A stretch of DNA of 64,000 nucleotides from Aquipseudomonas guryensis. Lineage in GTDB: Bacteria; Pseudomonadota; Gammaproteobacteria; Pseudomonadales; Pseudomonadaceae. Positions 44,393-53,052 of this stretch are shown here, piece after piece; position 1 is the stretch's first letter, and every line of letters begins with the position of its first letter. The translations under genes were made by a program, and so were the position numbers. The notes under the pieces are model-generated. The model did no database searches. It was not told the origin of the DNA and was given only the letters and a program-made list of their open reading frames with translations. The stretch is from contig NZ_JACJFN010000001.1 in NCBI RefSeq assembly GCF_014164785.1, forward strand, positions 1,116,001 through 1,180,000, in the 5' to 3' direction.

Positions 44393-44800
44393 TCAGGCCG
44401 GCGGCAGACAGCCGATCAGGCGCGAATCCGCCAGCGCCGCCGTGCGATGCAGCGTAGCAGCACGGTACTCCGGGTCGGCGAGCATACCCAGGAAAGCCTC
44501 CTTCGACGGGTAGCGCACCAGCAGCAACTCATCCCACTGCTCGCCCTGCGGCGCGATCAATGCCACCTGCGCTGCCGCCAGCAATTCGACTTGCCCGCCT
44601 ACGCCCTGCACCTTGGCCAGCGCGGTGCGACTGTAGCGCCTGTAGGCTTCGCGACCGCTACAGGGTTGGCACTGGCTGTCGACCGGGTACTCGGCAAGCT
44701 CGCGATAACGCAGCAGGTTGAGCATCAGAATCGGGGTGTCGGCCGGCATGCCTTCAGTGAAGGCGGCCAGCTGTTCGCGGCTGGGGTTGAGGCTGGGCAT
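44393..44800 (-). CDS. DUF1330-type protein
   Basis: 135 residues. PILMLNLLRYRE near the N-terminus, GREAYRRYSRTALAKVQGVGGQVELLA, and DELLLVRYPSKEAFLGMLADPEYRAATLHRTAALADSRLIGC correspond to the ferredoxin-like (dimeric alpha-beta barrel) fold of DUF1330. Cytosolic, function unknown. The start at 44800 is favoured over the Ala-rich extension from 44863, though the latter could encode a short signal-like segment; no good Shine-Dalgarno decides it. Confidence 0.82.
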   Translation of the reverse strand: MPSLNPSREQLAAFTEGMPADTPILMLNLLRYRELAEYPVDSQCQPCSGREAYRRYSRTALAKVQGVGGQVELLAAAQVALIAPQGEQWDELLLVRYPSKEAFLGMLADPEYRAATLHRTAALADSRLIGCLPPA

Positions 44801-44863
44801 GGCGTGCTCCGGTCGGGCGATTGCCTCAGCCTGCGCCGCGCCGGGTGACGCGGCAAGTACCAT

Positions 44864-46564
44864 TCAGGGTGTGGATGGCGCCGGGTCGAGATCACGCAGC
44901 CAGCGGCTGAGCAGGCGCGGCTCATCGAACACCAGGCCCTCTGGCGTTTCCCGCACGCGCTGGATCATGTTGTCGCCGAACAGCTGCTTGCCTTGCACGA
45001 AGTGCTCATCGGCGACCCGGTTGGGATTGTCCACCCGCTGGCCGAGGCGCTCGGCCAGCCAAAGCCCGGCCTCGTGGTGGCTAATCCATTGCTCCTGGCG
45101 CAGAGAATCCAGCGCTGTCTGCGGCGCCTCCCGCGCCAGCACCATCACCGGCACCTCGGCCACCTGTGGCAGCAGGTCGTTATGCCCCCAGCGCCCTGCT
45201 TCGCCAAGCAGCTGGCCGTGGTCGCCGGTGATCAGCAGGTAGCGCTCGCCTTCCAGCTGGTCGAAGCGGGCAATCACTTCTGCCAGCACGTCATCGAGAT
45301 AGCCGATGGCATTGTCATAGGCGTTGCGCTGACGCTCCTCGCGCGGCAACTCGGCTGCCACCGGCCAGGTCGGCAGCGGTTCGGGGTGCTGGTCGTAGTT
45401 CTCTTCGTAGGGCAGGTGTGCGGTACGCAGGTTGAGTACCACGAAGTTGCGCGCACTCCACTGCTGCTCGTCGAGCAGGTCGACCAGTGCATGATCGTGC
45501 CGCTGCAGGAAGCGCAGCGGATAATCCTCGCGGGTAATGGAAACATCCAGGTGGCGACTGCCGAGATGACTGAGCAGTTTGGATTCCTGGGCCGACAGCC
45601 AGTGGGTGCGAAAGCCGCTGGTGCGCGCCAGGGCAAACAGGTTGTGTGGTTGCTGGCGCAGCAGATCCGGCTGACCGGGCTCACGCACCAGATTGATCAG
45701 GTTGGGCAGGCTCACCGCGGTGGCCACTCCCGAAGCGATGCCCGGTTTTGCCAGCAGTACCCCCTCGCGATGCAAACGGCTAAGCGTCGGTGTGGTTCCG
45801 CGCTCATGGCCGAACAGGCCGAGGCGATCGGTGCGCAGCGAGTCCGCCACCACCAGCCAGACATGCTGGGCGTTGCTGGCCACAGGCGTGACTCGGTAGG
45901 GCGCGAAGGGCGCCTTGGGCAGCGCTTCGGCCGGGCGGAAAGCTAGGCGCACGGCATAGAAGGCAAAGGCATTGAAGCTGTTGTGCAGACCGCTGCGCGT
46001 TGGCCCAGGTAGAAAGGAGCTGTAGTCACGATAAGTGGCGCGCCAGGGCTTGGCCGTCAGCACCAGGACGATGATCAGCAGTGCCCAACGGCTCTGCGGC
46101 AGCCGGACATGGCGGGGCAACCACAGGTGCAGGCCGAGTAACAGGCCGTAGGGCAGCAGCACGCTGGGCAACACATGCCAGTGATCGGCGAAGCTGGCCC
46201 AGCCGGTTTCCCGCACCTCTGCGAAATCGGCGAACAGGCTGGCGATATCCGGCGCCGCCAGCGGCTCACCAAAGAACGACACATGGCTCAGCTGGATCAG
46301 CTGCATGCCGGCCAGCAGCACCAGCAACGCGGTGACCAGGCGCGGCATGCCGCATAGCCACAAGCCGAGGGCGAACAACCAGGCCACCAGGACGAAACGC
46401 AATTCGAGCTCTGCCTGGTTGGCCGAGGTGAACAGTTGCTGGATAAAGTCGTCGGCCATCAGCAGGCCGGCACTCAGGGTGCTCAGGGCCAGCAGGCGCG
46501 TTAGGCTGATCTTCCAGGACAGGGTGGTGGATGATGCAATGGGAGCCAGGGCAACAAGTGACAT
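44864..46564 (-). CDS. Inner-membrane sulfatase-fold transferase (phosphoethanolamine transferase-like)
   Basis: 566 residues. Four to five N-terminal transmembrane helices (to about residue 190), then a periplasmic alkaline-phosphatase-fold domain: HVWLVVADSLRTDRLGLFGHERGTTPTLSRL (metal Asp), GVATAVSLPNLI with the likely nucleophile Thr, HLPYEENYDQ, and ITGDHGQLLGEAGRWGHN (metal Asp-His and His). The architecture matches EptA/CptA/OpgE/LtaS-type enzymes that move phosphoethanolamine or glycerophosphate onto envelope glycans or lipid A. The acceptor is unknown. Next gene downstream (DUF1330) follows after 63 bp. Confidence 0.85.
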   Translation of the reverse strand: MSLVALAPIASSTTLSWKISLTRLLALSTLSAGLLMADDFIQQLFTSANQAELELRFVLVAWLFALGLWLCGMPRLVTALLVLLAGMQLIQLSHVSFFGEPLAAPDIASLFADFAEVRETGWASFADHWHVLPSVLLPYGLLLGLHLWLPRHVRLPQSRWALLIIVLVLTAKPWRATYRDYSSFLPGPTRSGLHNSFNAFAFYAVRLAFRPAEALPKAPFAPYRVTPVASNAQHVWLVVADSLRTDRLGLFGHERGTTPTLSRLHREGVLLAKPGIASGVATAVSLPNLINLVREPGQPDLLRQQPHNLFALARTSGFRTHWLSAQESKLLSHLGSRHLDVSITREDYPLRFLQRHDHALVDLLDEQQWSARNFVVLNLRTAHLPYEENYDQHPEPLPTWPVAAELPREERQRNAYDNAIGYLDDVLAEVIARFDQLEGERYLLITGDHGQLLGEAGRWGHNDLLPQVAEVPVMVLAREAPQTALDSLRQEQWISHHEAGLWLAERLGQRVDNPNRVADEHFVQGKQLFGDNMIQRVRETPEGLVFDEPRLLSRWLRDLDPAPSTP

Positions 46565-46689
46565 CAGGAACTACTCGGCTGAGGATCAGCCAACAGATGC
46601 CTGCTTGCCTTGCGGGTTCCCCGGCAGCTTGTTACCAGAATTGTCCATGACATCCGCACGGGCCTTGCGCGCCGTGCGGATGCCCAGGT

Positions 46690-47346
46690 TCAGGGCCGGA
46701 AGGCCCGGGCATCGGCCGCCCATACATCCAGGGCTGGCTTGAGTGCTTTCAAGGTCAGCTGGGTACTGCTGTTTTCCAGATCCTGGCCATGGCCCTTGCG
46801 CACCACGCGCACCAGCGGCTTGCTGGTGCGCGCCTCGATCGCTTCGACCTCGACATAGATTTCGCTGGTGCGGTCACGGGTACCGGCGGCGGTGCTGGCG
46901 GCCGCGACCACCAGGGCGATCGGGATCACTTCGTAGACTTTCAGCCCTTCGGTGGAGACGTCCACGGCGGTGATCGCGCTGCGCAGTACCAGGCTGTCCA
47001 TGTCGGGCTGGCTGACCACTGTCATGCTGCCCTGCAATTCACGGCGCATGGCCTGGTACAGGTAATCGGCGATTTCATCGAGCACGGCCTGGCTGACCTG
47101 GTCGCTCGGTTGCGGGGTGGGGTAGAACACCGGCTTCTCGATGTACACCGAGCGATAGTTGCCTGCTTTGTAGTCTGGCGAGACCCAGCGCATCACCGGG
47201 GCGCCACTGGCCGAGGTAGCCGGCTGTAGCTGCGAGTAGTCGGCGAGGAAGCCCGAATACTGCGAAGGTTGGGTGGTCTGGCTGGCGCAGCCGGCCAGCA
47301 GCAAGCCGGCCATGAGGCCGAGGGACAGCATGAGGGGGGATTTCAT
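46690..47346 (-). CDS. DUF3313 lipoprotein
   Basis: 218 residues. Lipoprotein signal MKSPLMLSLGLMAGLLLAGCAS (lipobox LAGC). Mature part YSGFLADYSQLQPATSASGAPVMRWVSPDYKAGNYRSVYIEKPVFYP is the DUF3313 hallmark, followed by a region related to GNA1162/DUF799-like lipoproteins (IYVEVEAIEARTSKPLVRVVRKG). Anchored in the envelope; function unknown. The start at 47346 is preferred because AGGAG lies seven bases upstream; an ATG two codons earlier is out of frame. Confidence 0.88.
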   Translation of the reverse strand: MKSPLMLSLGLMAGLLLAGCASQTTQPSQYSGFLADYSQLQPATSASGAPVMRWVSPDYKAGNYRSVYIEKPVFYPTPQPSDQVSQAVLDEIADYLYQAMRRELQGSMTVVSQPDMDSLVLRSAITAVDVSTEGLKVYEVIPIALVVAAASTAAGTRDRTSEIYVEVEAIEARTSKPLVRVVRKGHGQDLENSSTQLTLKALKPALDVWAADARAFRP

Positions 47347-47509
47347 CCATGTACTCCTGAGGTTGGGAAACGCCTTAACTTTAGACACTATCAGCAGTGT
47401 GGCCGCGCTTGCTTGCAGTTTTATGTGGTGCGCCGTCGATTGCTGCCGCGCAGGTGACCGCTGTCCGTGGCTGCCGCTATCATCGCCGCCATCGATCGGG
47501 GGGTAAGCA

Positions 47510-48736
47510 ATGCTCAATGGCCTGTGGCTGGGGTTTTTCGTGGTGGCGACACTCGCCGCGCTGGTGCGCTGGATCGGCGGCGACGTAGCGGTATGGGCGG
47601 CCATGGTCGAGAGCCTGTTCGCCATGGCCAAAGTCTCGGTCGAGCTGATGGTAGTGCTATTCGGCACCCTCACCTTGTGGCTGGGCTTTCTGCGCATCGC
47701 CGAGAAGGCCGGCCTGGTCGACCTGCTCGGCCGTGCCCTCGGCCCGCTGTTCGCGCGGCTGATGCCGGAGGTGCCGCGCGGTCATCCGGCGCTTGGCTTC
47801 ATCACCCTCAATTTCGCCGCCAACGGCCTGGGCCTGGACAACGCCGCCACGCCGATCGGCCTCAAGGCGATGAAGGCCCTGCAGGAGCTCAACCCCAGCG
47901 CCACGGTGGCGAGCAATGCGCAGATCCTCTTTCTGGTGCTCAACGCCTCGTCGCTGACTCTGCTGCCGGTATCCATCTTCATGTACCGCGTGCAGCAGGG
48001 CGCGGATGACCCAACCCTGGTGTTCCTGCCGATTCTCCTGGCCACCAGTGCCTCGACCCTGGCCGGCCTGCTGGCGGTGGCGCTGATGCAGCGCCTGCGC
48101 CTGTGGGATCCGGTGGTGCTGGCCTACCTGATTCCAGGAGCCTTGTTATTGGGCGGTTTCATGGCCCTGCTCGGCGGCTTGTCCGCCACGGCCCTGGCGG
48201 CGCTGTCGTCACTGCTCGGCAACCTGGTGCTGTTCGGCCTGATCCTGCTGTTCCTGCTGGTGGGCTGGCTGCGCAAGGTGCCGGTCTACGAAACCTTTGT
48301 CGACGGGGCGAAGGAAGGCTTCGACGTAGCCAAGAGCCTGCTGCCCTATCTGGTTGCCATGCTCTGCGCGATCGGCGTGCTGCGCGCCTCCGGCGCCCTG
48401 GATTTCGGCCTCGATGGTATCCGCAGCCTGATCGAGTGGCTGGGTTGGGACACCCGCTTCGTCGATGCCCTGCCCACCGCGCTGGTCAAACCGTTCTCCG
48501 GCAGTGCGGCGCGCGCCATGCTGATCGAAACCATGCAGACCCATGGTGTCGACAGTTTCCCGGCCCTGGTGGCGGCGACTATCCAGGGCAGCACCGAGAC
48601 TACCTTCTATGTGCTGGCCGTGTACTTCGGCGCGGTCGGCATCCAGCGTGCCCGCCATGCAGTGGGCTGCGCGCTGGTCGCCGACCTGGCCGGGGTATTG
48701 GCCGCCATCGCGGTCTGCTACTGGTTCTTTGGCTGA
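47510..48736 (+). CDS. Fused spore-maturation-like (SpmA-SpmB) nucleoside-recognition membrane protein
   Basis: 408 residues, about ten helices. The first half (MVESLFAMAKVSVELMVVLFGTLTLWLGFLRIAEKAGL, GHPALGFITLNFAANGLGLDNAATPIGLKAM) matches SpmA; the second half (YETFVDGAKEGFDVAKSLLPYLVAMLCAIGVLRASGAL, TALVKPFSGSAARAMLIETM, IQGSTETTFYVLAVYFG) matches SpmB. Both carry the 'nucleoside recognition' Gate domain. The two are separate genes in Bacillus and fused in many Gram-negatives. Transport role unknown. GGGGGTAAGCA upstream supports the start. Followed by a GC-rich hairpin. Confidence 0.9.
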   Translation: MLNGLWLGFFVVATLAALVRWIGGDVAVWAAMVESLFAMAKVSVELMVVLFGTLTLWLGFLRIAEKAGLVDLLGRALGPLFARLMPEVPRGHPALGFITLNFAANGLGLDNAATPIGLKAMKALQELNPSATVASNAQILFLVLNASSLTLLPVSIFMYRVQQGADDPTLVFLPILLATSASTLAGLLAVALMQRLRLWDPVVLAYLIPGALLLGGFMALLGGLSATALAALSSLLGNLVLFGLILLFLLVGWLRKVPVYETFVDGAKEGFDVAKSLLPYLVAMLCAIGVLRASGALDFGLDGIRSLIEWLGWDTRFVDALPTALVKPFSGSAARAMLIETMQTHGVDSFPALVAATIQGSTETTFYVLAVYFGAVGIQRARHAVGCALVADLAGVLAAIAVCYWFFG

Positions 48737-48738
48737 TC

Positions 48739-48765
48739 GGCAAGCCGCACGCCACGCGGCTTGCC
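48739..48765 (+). terminator. GC-rich hairpin after the SpmAB-like gene
   Basis: GGCAAGCCGC-ACGCCAC-GCGGCTTGCC, a ten-pair stem starting three bases after the stop codon. No T-run follows, so it may be a processing/stability hairpin rather than a true terminator. Confidence 0.5.
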
Positions 48766-48820
48766 GCCCCGCAGGTGCTGACTAGACTAAGGAAACCATC
48801 CCCGTTTTCCGGAGTTCGCC

Positions 48821-50431
48821 ATGCTTCTGCGCTCAGTTAGTGTGGGATTGCGCAATTTGATCGGCTTCGGGGCGCTCACCCTGATCCTGCTGACGACTGG
48901 CGGGGTCGCCCTCGGTCAGCTGTCCAGCCTGCGTAGCGATCTGCTGGAAGTGAAGGACGTGTGGATGCTCGGTCTCGACTTGATGGCCAAGATCAAGTCC
49001 GAGCGCCAGTTGCAGCGTCTGGCCGAATACGAGCTGATGGCCCACCCGCAGAACGACCAGCGCCTGAGCGCCGAGGCCAAGGCGCTCCGCGAACGGGTCA
49101 GCGGCTACGACAAGGCCTATGAAGACACCATCATCGACGACGAAGATCGGCGTCTGTTCGCCGACTATCACGCCAAGAGCCAGACCTACGAGAGCGCTCT
49201 GGGCAAGGTGGTCGCCAGCGTGCGCGCAGGTCAGCTGGATCAGGCTGCAGCCGAGGAATCGGCGGCGCGCTTCGCTGAATTGATCACGGCCCTGGACAAG
49301 CTGATCGACCACAATAATCGTGGCGCGGCGGCTGCCGGCGCGCGGGCAGAAAAGAATGCCGACAGCGCTACCTGGATTTTCAGCCTGATTCTCGCGGCCA
49401 GCGTGCTGTTCACCCTGCTGGCCGCCTGGCTGCTCAGTCGCAGTATTACCCAGCCGCTGATACAGCTGGCCGAGTCGGCACAGCGTATCGCCGGCGGGGA
49501 TCTCACTCAGCCAGTGCGCGCCGAAGGTGCCGACGAGGTGACCCAGGTGCAGCGTTCGCTCGGTGGCATGCAGAATACCCTGCGCGAAACCCTGCAGAGC
49601 ATTCAGAACTCGGCCACCCAGCTGGCTTCGGCGGCCGAGCAGCTGCACGCGGTCACCGAAGACTCATCCAAGGGCATCACCCGGCAGAACGACGAAATCG
49701 AGATGGCCGCCACCGCAGTGACCGAGATGTCAGCGGCGGTCGATGAGGTGGCGCGCAACGCCAATCACACCTCCGACTCCTCGCGTGAGGCGGAAGAGAC
49801 TGCCGAGGCCGGGCGGCAGAAGGTCAGCAGCACGCGCAGCACTATCGAGCAGCTCAGCCAGCGCCTGCAGCACACCTCCAGCACCATCACTCGCCTGGCC
49901 GAGGAGGCCATCGCCATCGGCCGGGTGCTGGAAGTGATCCGCACCATTGCCGAGCAGACCAATCTGCTGGCGCTGAATGCCGCCATCGAGGCGGCACGCG
50001 CTGGCGACCAGGGCCGTGGTTTCGCCGTAGTGGCCGACGAAGTACGCGCCCTGGCCCAGCGCACGCAGACCTCGACCCAGGAAATCGAGCGGATGATCAG
50101 CGCCATCCAGAGCGCCAGCCGCGAGTCGGTGGATGCCATGGGTCAGAGCAGCGAGTACGCCAGCCGCAGCAGCGAGATGGCCAGCGAGGCGGACAGCGCC
50201 CTGGAAGTGATTGCTCAGCGGGTCAGCCAGATCAACGAGATGAACCTGGTGATCGCCAGCGCCGCCGAGGAGCAGGCCCAGGTGGCCCGCGAGGTGGACC
50301 GCAACCTGGTGGCGATCCGCGACATCGCCGCGCAGAACGCCACCGGCGCGCATGAAACCTCGGTAGCCAGCGACGAGCTGGCGCGCCTGGCCAGCGACCT
50401 CAACGGCATGGTGCAGCGCTTCCGCCTGTAG
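48821..50431 (+). CDS. Methyl-accepting chemotaxis protein with four-helix periplasmic sensor
   Basis: 536 residues. TM1 (about 10-32, LIGFGALTLILLTTGGVALG), a four-helix-bundle ligand domain (about 35-185), TM2 (SLILAASVLFTLLAAWLLS), HAMP (SRSITQPLIQLAESAQRIAGGDLT), and the signalling hairpin with [35 protein letters not shown]. Inner-membrane chemoreceptor acting through CheW/CheA. No C-terminal NWETF-like pentapeptide, so adaptation enzymes must reach it by other means. Ligand unknown. CCGGAG lies seven bases before the ATG. Confidence 0.93.
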   Translation: MLLRSVSVGLRNLIGFGALTLILLTTGGVALGQLSSLRSDLLEVKDVWMLGLDLMAKIKSERQLQRLAEYELMAHPQNDQRLSAEAKALRERVSGYDKAYEDTIIDDEDRRLFADYHAKSQTYESALGKVVASVRAGQLDQAAAEESAARFAELITALDKLIDHNNRGAAAAGARAEKNADSATWIFSLILAASVLFTLLAAWLLSRSITQPLIQLAESAQRIAGGDLTQPVRAEGADEVTQVQRSLGGMQNTLRETLQSIQNSATQLASAAEQLHAVTEDSSKGITRQNDEIEMAATAVTEMSAAVDEVARNANHTSDSSREAEETAEAGRQKVSSTRSTIEQLSQRLQHTSSTITRLAEEAIAIGRVLEVIRTIAEQTNLLALNAAIEAARAGDQGRGFAVVADEVRALAQRTQTSTQEIERMISAIQSASRESVDAMGQSSEYASRSSEMASEADSALEVIAQRVSQINEMNLVIASAAEEQAQVAREVDRNLVAIRDIAAQNATGAHETSVASDELARLASDLNGMVQRFRL

Positions 50432-50433
50432 CC

Positions 50434-50487
50434 ATACGTAGGGCCGCCCGCGCTGGGGCCGACGCGGGTTGCACCCGCCCTACGTAT
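50434..50487. repeat. REP-like inverted repeat after the chemoreceptor gene
   Basis: ATACGTAGGGC and its inverted copy GCCCTACGTAT bound the segment; the right half carries GGGTTGCACCCGCCCTAC, the same arm as the repeat at 26847-26897. The left half is degenerate inside the first 11 bases. Confidence 0.65.
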
Positions 50488-50502
50488 AGAGTCGGAGCGG
50501 TC

Positions 50503-51510
50503 CTACTCGACCACCTTGAAGCGCAGCACGCCGATCTGCTGACCGGTCTCGGTCACCACCTGCACCTGCCAGTTGCCAACCACCGTTTCCGGGAAGTTGC
50601 GCTTGTGCGTCCAGGAGCGGTAGCCGCCCTTGCGCCCGCCGTTGATATCCAGGGCGATGCGGTCGACCTCCACGCCTTGATGACGCCAGACATGGTAGAT
50701 GCGTTCGTTCAGCCCGCGCGGCGCGCTGATCGCGGTGTAGGCGTACAGGCCCTCGCTGCGCAGCTGCTGTACGCTGACCTGCTGCAGGCTGCGGCCGGGC
50801 GTGCGCTGTTGCAGCTCAGCACTCACCGCCACGTCGGTCAGCCATAGGGTGGCTGGCGGAATCCATGGGCGCGCCAGCCAGCCACCGATCCCCAGCGTGG
50901 CAAGCAGCCCGAACATCGCCAGCCAGCGCCGCCAGTCGTGCAGCAGCAGCGAACTGGCCAGGCTCGGCACGGCCAGCAGCAGGGCAATACCCAGGGCCAG
51001 GCGGTAGCTCTCTGCGGTGGTCTGCTGCAGCAGCAGGGGCAGCGCGGTGAGCAGCACGGCGAACAGGGTCAGGGTGTGATAACTCAGGTACAGCCAGCGC
51101 CGCGCGGCCAGCCACTTGTAGTACAGCGGGTCGATGATGGCGAGCAGGGCGGCGGCGCCGAGCAGGCTGGTGAACACCAGCTGGCCGCTGTTCCAGGCGG
51201 TGGTGATGAAGAAGAACGGCAGGACGAAGAACAGGCTTTCCTGGTGGATCAGCTGCGTCAGGTAGTGCAGCAGCTTGGGTGGCAGCTCCAGCCCCAGCCA
51301 ACGCGCCGCGCTGCGCGTGAGCAGGCCTTCGAGCAGCAGCCAGGTCCAGCTCAGCAACATCAATACGGCGATCACCCGGCCGACGCCCTCCTGACGATCG
51401 ACCAGGATGAAGCTGGCCACCCCGGAGCAGAAGCCGAAGGCGGCGATCAGGCCGGGATAGCGCTGCAGCAGGGCGAGCAGGCGCAGGAAGTGCGATTTCC
51501 AGTGAGGCAT
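50503..51510 (-). CDS. DUF5924/DUF2914 membrane protein
   Basis: 335 residues. Six to seven N-terminal helices (to about 225) with conserved LIHQESLFFVLPFFFITTAWNSGQ and IDPLYYKWLAARRWLYLSYHT, then a soluble C-terminal domain: GLYAYTAISAPRGLNERIYHVWRHQGVEVDRIALDINGGRKGGYRSWTHKRNFPETVVGNWQVQVVTETGQQIGVLRFKV, the DUF2914 Ig-like pattern. The combination is the DUF5924 family of proteobacteria. Probably inner membrane with a periplasmic domain; function unknown. Convergent with the chemoreceptor gene across a REP repeat. Confidence 0.85.
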   Translation of the reverse strand: MPHWKSHFLRLLALLQRYPGLIAAFGFCSGVASFILVDRQEGVGRVIAVLMLLSWTWLLLEGLLTRSAARWLGLELPPKLLHYLTQLIHQESLFFVLPFFFITTAWNSGQLVFTSLLGAAALLAIIDPLYYKWLAARRWLYLSYHTLTLFAVLLTALPLLLQQTTAESYRLALGIALLLAVPSLASSLLLHDWRRWLAMFGLLATLGIGGWLARPWIPPATLWLTDVAVSAELQQRTPGRSLQQVSVQQLRSEGLYAYTAISAPRGLNERIYHVWRHQGVEVDRIALDINGGRKGGYRSWTHKRNFPETVVGNWQVQVVTETGQQIGVLRFKVVE

Positions 51511-51710
51511 GGGCGTCGGCGGCGAGGTCTTGCGGGGTGCGCATCATCGCACGGGCTCCGGCGGCGCGGACATACTTTGCAAAGGCCTGAGGCTTGAGCA
51601 AGCCGTCCTGGCCTCTCTATCCTTGCCTCCGTAACACCGGGCCCCTCTGACGGCTAGCGCCGCCATGTCGGAGTTACAGTTGGTACAACTTCGACTGCAA
51701 GGAGGGGCTC

Positions 51711-52706
51711 ATGACTGCCCTAGAACCGTTTCTCTTCGCCGACCTGCTCGGCACCTCTGTATGGCTCTGGCTGATATTCCTGGGCGTGGTAATTGCCCTT
51801 CTGGCCTTTGACCTGGGCATTTTGCACCGCGACAACCGCGAGATTGGCGTCAAGGAAAGCCTGCTGCTTTCTGCCGGCTATATCAGCGCCGGCCTGCTGT
51901 TTGGCCTGTGGGTGTATTTCCAGAAAGGCGGCGACGCCGGCATGGACTACCTGACCGGTTTCCTCATCGAAAAATCGTTGTCGATGGACAACGTCTTCGT
52001 CATGGCGCTGATCTTCAGCTTCCTGGCCATTCCCCGCCAGTACCAGCACAAGGTGCTGTTCTGGGGCATCATGGGCGTGATCGTGTTGCGCGCCATCATG
52101 ATCGGCCTGGGTGCCGCACTGATCCACGAGTTCAGCTGGATCCTCTATGTGTTCGGCGTATTCCTGGTACTCACCGGGGTGAAGATGCTGTTCACCAAGG
52201 TCGACGCCGAACCGGATCTGGCCAACAACCGCTTTGTGCTCTTCCTGCGCCGCCACCTGCGGGTGACCGAGCGCCTGCACGAGCAGCGTTTCTTCGTGCG
52301 TCAGCCTGATGCCAGCGGCAAGAGCGTGCTGTGGGTAACGCCACTGTTCCTCGCCCTGATCCTGATCGAGTGCGCCGACCTGGTGTTCGCCGTGGACAGC
52401 GTGCCGGCGATCTTCGCCATCACCCAGGATCCCTTCATCGTCTACACCTCGAACATCTTCGCCATCCTCGGCTTGCGCGCCCTGTACTTCGCCCTGGCCG
52501 CGCTGATCCACCGTTTCGCCTACCTGAAATACGCCCTGGCTCTGGTGTTGGTGTTTATCGGCAGCAAGATCTTCCTGGTTGGCATCATCGGCAAGATTCC
52601 TTCGTCCATTTCCCTCGGTGTGACCCTCGGCCTGCTGGTGGGCGGTGTACTGGTATCGCTGTGGAAAACCCGCAATGAACAGTCCGTTACGCAAGCCGGG
52701 AACTGA
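51711..52706 (+). CDS. TerC-family membrane protein (Alx-like)
   Basis: 331 residues, about nine helices. Family signatures: FDLGILHRDNREIGVKESLLLSA, KSLSMDNVFVMALIFSFLAIPRQYQHKVLFWGI, and LIECADLVFAVDSVPAIFAITQDPFIVYTSNIFAILGLRALYFAL with the conserved Asp residues that bind metal. Alx/TerC proteins export manganese or supply metal to secreted proteins. AAGGAGG precedes the ATG. I looked for a yybP-ykoY manganese riboswitch upstream (51600-51710) and did not recognise one. Confidence 0.92.
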   Translation: MTALEPFLFADLLGTSVWLWLIFLGVVIALLAFDLGILHRDNREIGVKESLLLSAGYISAGLLFGLWVYFQKGGDAGMDYLTGFLIEKSLSMDNVFVMALIFSFLAIPRQYQHKVLFWGIMGVIVLRAIMIGLGAALIHEFSWILYVFGVFLVLTGVKMLFTKVDAEPDLANNRFVLFLRRHLRVTERLHEQRFFVRQPDASGKSVLWVTPLFLALILIECADLVFAVDSVPAIFAITQDPFIVYTSNIFAILGLRALYFALAALIHRFAYLKYALALVLVFIGSKIFLVGIIGKIPSSISLGVTLGLLVGGVLVSLWKTRNEQSVTQAGN

Positions 52707-52714
52707 TCCGCTAA

Positions 52715-52737
52715 GGCCGTCGCTTCACGCGGCGGCC
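52715..52737 (+). terminator. Hairpin after terC
   Basis: GGCCGTCGC-TTCAC-GCGGCGGCC with one G-T pair, 8 bp after the stop codon, followed by TCATCT instead of a T-run; probable terminator. Confidence 0.55.
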
Positions 52738-52760
52738 TCATCTGACTAGAGGAGATAGCC

Positions 52761-53048
52761 ATGCATACGTTATTGAAAACCACCCTCGGTGCCTGCGCCC
52801 TGCTGGCCCTGACCGCCTGCGACAGTGCCGAGAAGGCCGCCCAGGGCCTGGTCGAGAAGGCCGAACAGGCGGTGGTCGAGCAGGCCCGCGAGAGCCTGGG
52901 CGAAACCCTGGACCAGCTCAACCAGACGGTCGACAAGGCCCAGGAGTCCGCCGACCAGCTGCTCGACAAACCGGCCCCACCGGCGACTGCGGAAAAACCG
53001 GCAGAGCCGGCGGCACAGCCCCCGGCAGCGACCACCCAGGAAATCTGA
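52761..53048 (+). CDS. Small helical lipoprotein
   Basis: 95 residues. Lipoprotein signal MHTLLKTTLGACALLALTACDS with lipobox LTAC, then a single long amphipathic helix (EKAAQGLVEKAEQAVVEQARESLGETLDQLNQTVDKAQESADQLLDK) and a Pro/Ala-rich tail. AGAGGAG lies before the ATG. Resembles other small envelope lipoproteins with helical bodies, but no named family. 54 bp after terC; convergent with the Na/Pi gene (4 bp between stops). Confidence 0.8.
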   Translation: MHTLLKTTLGACALLALTACDSAEKAAQGLVEKAEQAVVEQARESLGETLDQLNQTVDKAQESADQLLDKPAPPATAEKPAEPAAQPPAATTQEI

Positions 53049-53052
53049 TACT

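Noticed and set aside
51600..51710. Possible yybP-ykoY manganese riboswitch before terC.
   Set aside because: No convincing conserved loops or pairing found by eye in the 110 bp upstream; a covariance search would decide.
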